This document shows, in pieces, positions 56,612-64,000 of a DNA stretch of 64,000 nt. The stretch spans positions 1 through 64,000 of the forward strand of contig WHUX01000143.1 in assembly GCA_015179025.1 (NCBI GenBank), given 5' to 3'. The translations under genes were made by a program, and so were the position numbers. The notes beneath the pieces are model-generated. The model made no database searches and was not told where the DNA came from. It saw only the letters and a list, made by a program, of their open reading frames with translations. The stretch comes from Terfezia claveryi. Taxonomy: Eukaryota; Ascomycota; Pezizomycetes; Pezizales; Pezizaceae. Position 1 is the stretch's first letter, and each line of letters starts with the position of its first letter.

Positions 56612-59600
56612 AGAAATTGAATTAAAAGACGAAGATGCAATTAATTAGAGACAAGAAATGTCTATAGTGTTGAAACTCTGGGCACTCCTAAAAGGACTGT
56701 TGGAAACAACAAAATAAGGTACCTATACATACAGCTGTATAAGATTTAGCTATACTAATAGCTATTAAGGATAAAAACAATAAGAATAAAATCAAGGAAC
56801 GACCCTTGTCAAGATAGGTACCAGATTTTAGTAAGGTATTTGTTAAAGCTAACGAACACCCCGTATTAGCTTTAATGGATCTCCAAACAAAAGGAAGAGA
56901 CGTAATCAATTCTCAATTTGTACACCTATACAAAATACCGACTAGAAGTATCGAGATAAAATCATTAAGTACTGCAATTAAAGGCTCAAAAGGAATGATA
57001 GACAAAGCTTGTACTATCAAACTAGATTGGATAGGTTATATAGAAGAATGAATATTCTATGTAGCTCATTTGACTGTATGGGATATGATACTAGGAGAAC
57101 CTGCTCTCAGCAAAGTGTGAGCAATAATTCCTGCCTATCAGGAACCAGTCACTATCCAACTGGAAAATATTCCTCGATTCTAGCTAAGTGTATAGAAGGG
57201 ATCTAGAACCATGGCAAATAGTATAAGATCAGCATATATACAGGTCAGCTATGAATTAGTTATAGATTATAGTGGACTGGATAATTGGGAAAATATTAGT
57301 GATATAGAAGATACCAATTCAGAAAGAGAACTCATAACAGCCGTTTCTATGGTACAGAAACAATTCAACCCTATAAGAGAGTTTCCCTTATTATTTTCCA
57401 AGACAATTCCTAGGGAATTACCTCTACTAAGAAAGATTAATCACTGTATTAAACCAAAAGCAGAAGCTACTTAGATACCAAAATGGTAACCTTCAGGACA
57501 TCAATTTAGACAACAAATCCATGACAAATTAGTCAAAGAAGAAGTATCAGGTCGCATATATAGAGTAGAAAATGACACAAATACTGTAGTCATGTTCTCT
57601 ATCCCTAAATGAGATAAACCGGAAGAAGCCAGACATGTCAATAACTATCGAGACTGCAATTTAGCTGTCGAACCAGATTATACCCCATTGCCAGATATTA
57701 ATAAAGCAATTGAACTAGTAGCAGAGAATCCCATTTGAACTAAGCTCGACTTAGCCAATGGATTTTTAATATTAAAATTAATACAGAATCTGAGCTACAC
57801 TCTACCTTTTTATGTCACATAGGATATTTTAGAAGCAGAGTTATGCAACAAGGGGATCGTAATGCACTAGCTACTATGGTTCGTATTATGCATGATATTT
57901 TTAAGGACATAGTCTATGAAAATTTAATTATCTACATTGATAATATTATTATATTCTCCAAAACATATGAAGAACACATAGAATTATTAAAGAAAGTACT
58001 TCAACGTCTATAGGACGAGAAATTCAATCTCAAGGAAAGCAAATACTAGTTCTTTACTCCAAGATTGGAAATCTTAGGACACGTTTTGACATCAGATGGA
58101 TTACATATAGACCTGAGGAAGACGACTACTATATTAACATTTCCAACTCCTACAAGAAAAAAGGATCTTAGAGGATTCCTTAGAATAGTTAATTATATCA
58201 GCAGATTTATTCTTAACTTAGCGTCATATACAAGCACCCAGTCAGAACTGCAAGGAGAAACAAAGAAATAGGAATGGACAGATACTTATAATGTAGTGTT
58301 TGAAAAACTTAAGGAACTCATGAATTCCCTACATGTTTTAAAACTCTGGAATAATGAATCTACCAAACCCAAATATTTAGTCTGTAATGCTAGTGATATA
58401 GGACTAGGATCTTAGATAGGTTAAGGACTGTTAACATTTATTAGACCATCATGCTTCCATTCTAGAAAATATAATCCTGCACAACTCAATTATCCTACCT
58501 TTCAAAAAGAATTATTAGCGATTATTGACTCATTAAAATTTTTTGAAGCACAATTAAGAGGTCACAAGTTCACTATTCTTACCAACTACAAACTATTAGT
58601 AACCTTTCATACTCAAACACCTGCAAGCCAGAAATTGAAGCAATGGCAAGATTACCTAATAGAATTTGATACAGATATACAGCATACCGCAGAAAAGGAA
58701 AATTTGATAGCAGAGGCTCTATTATGAAAGTATAAATACTTGGACACTCCCACCACTAAGGACAATTATATCTCCAACAGCATTGATCCTCCTAACTATA
58801 CCTACAACTGCAATATCTCTACCAATACTTTAAAAACTTTCCACTCACCAGAAACCTCCACTTAGTATAATATAGTTTATGGTAGAGCTATTAATTTCAA
58901 GCATGTCGACTGCAACTTCAACAAATGTTATGGAAGAGCCGAAGGACTTGGACACCATATCTTCTGTCTATACTTCGAGAGCATCCCAAATGAAGAAAGT
59001 AAATATGACATGATGAAGGAAGAAGAGTCTTTAGACAATGAGACTCTATCAACCATACCAGAAGAAGTTTTCAGTAGGTATGATCGTGTACCCAATATAA
59101 ATAAGAACAAACCTTTAATAGTTCTTGGACTAACATATAGGTCTCTCTCTTCTGAAAACGATCAACAAAATACCCTCGCTCTCGAAGAAGCGAAGAAAAT
59201 TGCTATTAACCTAGCTCATAGCAATTGGCAGCAACACAAAAGGATGCATTAGTCCTTTTGTCAAGATTCCTACTATCTAACTCATGGCAGTTCCCATGCC
59301 ATGAACAACTGCATATTCACTATTGAAATATGCACAATCTGCAACCACCATGGACATAGCAGTTTGAACTATAACCTGTCAGCCTCAGTTCTTAAGAAGG
59401 AGAAGGAATTCCTTACGACTCGTATTGCACATCTCGCATCCACAAATAAGTCTTGAAAGGAATTAGCACCAGTACAATAAACGCTAGTATATCTACCTCC
59501 TCAAGCTCTTAGCCTCGAAGAAGCTATTCATGAAATCAAGGAATAGGCAAAAAGATGAAATACCGACAAGCCAACACATCCTTCTCTCCAATCCAGCATT

Positions 59601-61667
59601 CAGTTCAGTAACTGTACCGAACATATGAGCATCCAACAAATAGAACAGAAGATTAAAAATACTCCTATTACCCTACAACAACCATAGAATGCACTTCAAC
59701 AACTAGCTGCAACCGCTAGCAGCAGTAACGCAATTCCAATCAACACTGCTGCCGTCACCACTTGTTCTAAAAAGCAAGTAGCTATTGACAAAGGATCAGC
59801 ACCCTCTTTTATTCAAGATACTAAGACCTCCAGACAGCATTGTAATTTCTGTAAGTTTTCAGGATATAATGCTTCTACATGCAAAGAGAAGAAACCCACT
59901 ATCTATCACTTCAACCTAAGGATCAAACCAACCCTCAATAAGCTCATTGAAGAGAAACACATTAGTGATTGATGGGAAGATGACAAGTACTACTTTATTA
60001 CAAATTGGCTTGACTAAGGTACAAGTATAAAAGCCGTATATCAATTGTGCATGAGATTATGTCCTATCTGAAAGAACTACTATGATACCTTTATGAACTG
60101 TAAGGATCATAGAATAAAAGATAGATTTTTGTATATCAAGAACCGACAAGGACAATGTAGATTAGTTTTGCTCTCTACAATTAATATCGAAGGTAAGAAC
60201 TATCTCGAATTGGTTATTAAAGATACATATGAAGCAACTACTCATAGTGGCATTGAAAAAACAATAGAATATCTTACTGACCGATATGATTGCCAGTCCT
60301 TTACAGAACCAACTAAGGACTATATTAGAAGTTATGATACTTGTCAATGGACAAAGTATTCCAACAAGGCACCACTTGGACTCATAACCTTGTTATATAT
60401 ACCAAGCAGGCCATGACCAGATATATTGATGGATTTTCTTAAGTTAGCACCTGTGTTTACTAAGTATTCAATTTTGTACCTGAATATTCCAGTTGAAGAA
60501 GATCATGTAGTTTGTATTTCATGACTTTAGATGATTGTCGATAGACAATCAGGATTCAAGTTTCTTATTTCTGTCTCAGATAATTTCACAGCAGAACAAT
60601 GTACTGCTACTTTTGATACTCATGTAGTCTTGAATATGGGATATCCTTTCTGTATTGTTTTTGACTGCGACACTCTTTTTATGTCAATGCACTTTCAAGA
60701 TTGGGCTAGGAATAAAGGAATCAAGTTGGAACCATCCACCATATATTATCTACATACAAATGGACAATTAGAAATTGTGAATAAAGAAATTCTACAAGTA
60801 GTAAGAGTCTATAAAATCGAAGGATTTGATTGGCTATAGAAACTACCAGAGATACAGTTGAAACTTAACTCTAGGTATAATGCTGCTAGACAGAATAGCC
60901 CCTTTTCTACTCTATTTGGATTTAATGCATATTTTGGCATATTAATACTTCTATACTCTATTAATGCATATGTACTAGCAAGCGAACATAATGAGGTAAC
61001 GTCTAAAAACCTATATAATACCAAGAAGACTCAAGCATCTCAAGCAAACAAACAACTACTTAATACAGCCAAATTTTTAGTCAGACAACAAGTTATGCTT
61101 TCCTCAGAAAATATCAACTTATTAAATATCTCTCCCAAACTTAAACCAAAATGGCTAGGCTCATTTCCTATTGTTTCTAGTAATAAGAAACGTAATAACT
61201 ATAGTCTAGACCTATCTAGTCAACCTGACCTCTACCTCATATATAATACTTTTTATATCAGCAAACTCAAACCTTACCATAAAAATGATTCTACCCAGTT
61301 CCCTTACAGACAATCTCAGGAACCAGGATTAATTCAAGATGATTGTTATGAAGTTGAAAAGGTATTAGAATTCAGAACAGCTCCTCGAACTGGAGAAAGA
61401 CAATAGAAGGTCAGATGGCTAAGATACTCTTCTAAACACAATTCCTGAGTAAACGCTAAGGATATCACTACCAAAATTCTTTAAGACTTCTAGATGACCA
61501 GAAGTATAGAAGATACATTCAAGAAATGTCGAAGAACTAAAGGAAAACAAGGACCACGAACCAGAGATGAGACCTAAGCTCTCATCCAACAAGAACGAGA
61601 TAGAGTTATGAGTCAAGGAAATACTAAGGATATTCATATTAATGCTAATATATTAATAATACATTAA
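56612..61667 (+). pseudogene. pol: 5'-truncated family A gag-pol remnant (A2)
   Basis: It begins inside the gag zinc knuckle region (C-x2-C-x4-GHS-x3-DC at about 56658-56700) and is collinear with A1 from about 46225 on. Protease: ALMDLQTKGRDV, then LGEPAL (about 57100). RT, RNase H (about 58370-58730), the knuckle spacer and integrase follow. From about 58065 to the TAA at 61665-61667 everything lies in one frame, broken only by stops, so A2 shows the ancestral pol frame better than A1. The two spacer knuckles (59331-59372, 59841-59882) are present but damaged: last Cys to Tyr in the first, His to Tyr in the second. Chromodomain at about 61340-61480. Confidence 0.86.
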
Positions 61668-61740
61668 ATCTTAGGACATATGGAAACTAATATAGTAAAG
61701 CAAGAGAAGTAAGGATAGGAAATTCTTCTATATAGGGAAG

Positions 61741-62467
61741 TGTAATAGAGAACGTTGTTTCATTATTTATATAATTGATTATATACTTTTGTATTTCCTA
61801 TATTACTACTATATTATGTAACTAAGCCTCTCGGTCGAAGGACTAGCCTTCTACTACTTCCTACTACTTTATAAGCATCTACAGCATGCAGAATTTGCTA
61901 TGGGAAGTTCCATGGCACTTACCATAAAAAGACACCCTTATTATGGCCCTATGACCTCTATTTTAAAGTGTGTGACTCATTACTATGGCCACATGACCAT
62001 TGTTTATATTGTACTATAACTCATTACTATAGTCACATAACCACTATTTAAGGCGAGTGACTCATTAGTATGTCCACATAACCTCTTTTGTATAGCACTT
62101 CACCTTCTAGTATGCCACCCTTTATTGTATTTATTTCCTTGGTCATCAGATCTTAGAGGAGTATAAATAGGCCACTGGATTCCCTCTAGAATCTACAAAA
62201 AGAAAGCAAGCAAGCAACAAGGAAGTACACAGAGCAAGCAAGCCTATATTCTGATCAGATCAAGATCATATAGCTTAGATAGCATAAATCATATTAGATA
62301 GATTACACTAGTTAATTACTGTTCCCTCCAGGAACGTCCCACATAGTAATCTCCCTACCTTTCTGAGGTCTTACCTCAGCAGAACCGAAATACACAAATG
62401 CCTATGCCTATAGATATAGATTGTATAAACAGTACCAAATGAATACTGTCTAGTACCATTCATTACA
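61741..62467 (+). repeat. 3' LTR of A2 (727 bp)
   Basis: TGTAATAGAG to CATTCATTACA. It is 63 bp longer than the A1 LTRs because of one additional 41-bp U3 unit (about 61945-62085) and a short AAGCAAGCAAGCAACAAGG insertion near 62200. The TATA box is conserved at about 62162. No 5' partner is present, and no duplication can be tested. Confidence 0.92.
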
Positions 62468-64000
62468 GTAAATAGTCTATAAAGTCTAATTAAAAAGTAT
62501 CTAGAACTAGATATAGAAGTAGAAGACTTATATATAATAGTACAAGTTAAAGGTAAAGATCTAGTAAAAAAGTATAAGTTATATAATCTAAAAATAGTAT
62601 ATTATATATATATAAATAAAGAAATATATTAAAGTATATAACTAAGATAGTAATTTAAGTTAATAAATATAATAGAAAGTTATAAAAGAAGTAATTATTA
62701 AATTATAATTATTACGGCTAAGGTAAGAGACCTACCCTCTTTAGGGAATATCCCAATACTTAGTTATGGCTGCTTACTGATATGGCCTGATTAACTATAC
62801 AGATATGGGTAATATATTGGAGATAGATGGGTATTGACTCAAGAAAGTTTGTGACCTCTAAATATGTTCTTATATATGTACTCTCTTCTATAGATATCTA
62901 TTAAGTTCTTATATTTATTATTCATGTGTTGTTACTCATTGTATATAAGCTTATCTTCTATATGATAGCTTGACTGCGATGTATTGTAGTTCAGGCTGCC
63001 TAATCAATCTATGTCAGACTGCAAGGTTCCTAAATAGGAAGCGTCTTCCTATTCTACGCAACTATCTGATGTCAGTGCTACTAAGCCATTATAGAATGTG
63101 TTGTCAGATCTAATAACATATTATCAGATCAATACTTCCATATAAGATACTGCTTTTATATAGTTAATATAATAAGACCCAAACGGTGTTCTAAGTCTAT
63201 GTATAGCTTTATTTATATCGAGTCTGCTTTACACTTGAGTTGTTACTGTATTTATACTTGTACTTATCACCAATAACCTCTTTATACCTTTACTACCGAC
63301 TTGTATATTCATAGTTATAGCCTGCCTATAATAATAATAATTGAGACATGTAAGTAGTAATCTTAAATAGTAATGTAGTATTATATAGTAGTAATAAATA
63401 CTAAAAAAGAAAAGTAAATAGAGAAAATAGGAATATATAAATAATATATAAATATATATAAAAGAAATAATATAAAATCTTTAATTAAGTAGTAAGTATC
63501 TATATTAGATATTAGTATAATAGAAAGTAATTATAAGAAATAACAATATATAATATAGAGATACTTAACTATATTAAAAAAAAATAATTATTTTTAATAC
63601 TTCTTTTTAATTATTATTCTATAATTAATTCTTTAAGATAAAAAAATTATAACCTAAGAAAAGCCTTTATATATATATCTACTAGATTATATTCACTTGA
63701 AATATATCATAGCTTAATAGTATTAGAGTTAATAAGTTTATAAATAAAGTTATAAGTAATATAAATATATATTAATTGATTAGAAATTTAAAAGTTATAG
63801 AATAGATTAATATAGCTATTATTATTATAAAAAAGAGCTAAAAAAATATCTTTAATAGAAAGCTATTTAAGTATATTTTGAAGGCAAATTTATTATTTAA
63901 TAGTAGTAGAACTAACAATATATTTTACTTTGATAGTAGAGGTTATTATATATTTTTGTTTTTATAATCTCTAATAGATAGTATATAAAATAAAGTTAAA
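62468..64000. other. AT-rich tract with dispersed repeat E, no gene
   Basis: About 62945-63330 is an inverted copy of the repeat at 29880-30260. The remainder is TA-rich low-complexity sequence with no supported coding region. Confidence 0.6.
62945..63330 (-). repeat. Dispersed repeat E, copy 2 (inverted)
   Basis: On the minus strand it aligns with 29880-30260. This copy has kept more C and G (for example CAGACTGCAAGGTTCC and AAGCGTCTTCC), so it is the less RIP-mutated of the two and the better one for identifying the family. Confidence 0.65.

Noticed and set aside
1..64000. tRNA or rRNA genes
   Set aside because: No cloverleaf with conserved A/B boxes or rRNA-like conserved core was seen on reading; a covariance-model search would settle it.

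Overview
This window looks like a transposon graveyard in the genome of a filamentous fungus, most likely a Pezizomycotina ascomycete. Three signs support that. Fungal-type Ty3/gypsy chromoviruses, a Fot/pogo-type transposon and a fungal SANT-like hypothetical gene are present. Paired LTRs differ almost only by transitions, and Gln/Trp codons have become TAG/TAA/TGA, as expected of repeat-induced point mutation (RIP). Long AT-rich tracts alternate with a few GC-balanced islands. The species cannot be named from the sequence alone.

Layout. 1-72 is the tail of a family A LTR, inserted into a decayed minus-strand gypsy copy (B1, 73-5377). B1 abuts an older minus-strand gypsy (D, about 5430-10330), followed by AT-rich DNA with a tandem palindromic 28-mer array (10672-11190). 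At 12390-22235 lies another family B copy (B3), split by a younger B copy (B2, 13019-19204; equal 493-bp LTRs and a perfect 5-bp target duplication). B3 is fused at about 22240 to the 5' half of a third minus-strand gypsy (C, to 26252). A pogo-like DNA transposon with TA duplications (27063-29580) carries its own small nested MITE. About 32040-38760 is a GC-balanced island with a hAT-like MITE (32307-32907) and the only convincing host gene, a two-exon SANT/Myb-like gene (33565-34729, minus).

The right third is dominated by family A, a plus-strand chromovirus. A1 (40177-51986) has 664-bp LTRs and the 5-bp duplication GCCTC. Its leader contains a 2.9-kb foldback element (41062-43947): two arms of nearly 1 kb around a loop made of an AT-rich two-variant minisatellite. 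Right of A1 is gypsy F (minus), whose chromodomain is split by a 1.8-kb miniature LTR element G (52857-54654; 644-bp LTRs, duplication TACAT). A 5'-truncated A2 copy (56612-62467) follows, then AT-rich DNA with an inverted copy of a dispersed repeat also seen near 30000.

Most notable: (1) family B carries a complete -1 ribosomal frameshift module between gag and pol (slippery G GGA AAA, 5-nt spacer, 12-bp stem-loop), with the stem and frame relation kept in two copies; (2) the giant foldback element with its minisatellite loop; (3) family A has two extra CCHC zinc knuckles between RNase H and integrase, plus non-canonical protease and RT motifs; (4) a near-palindromic 28-mer is shared by the LTRs of different gypsy families and amplified in an array; (5) the TRIM-like element G. 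All retrotransposon reading frames are broken, so none of these copies appears able to move by itself.
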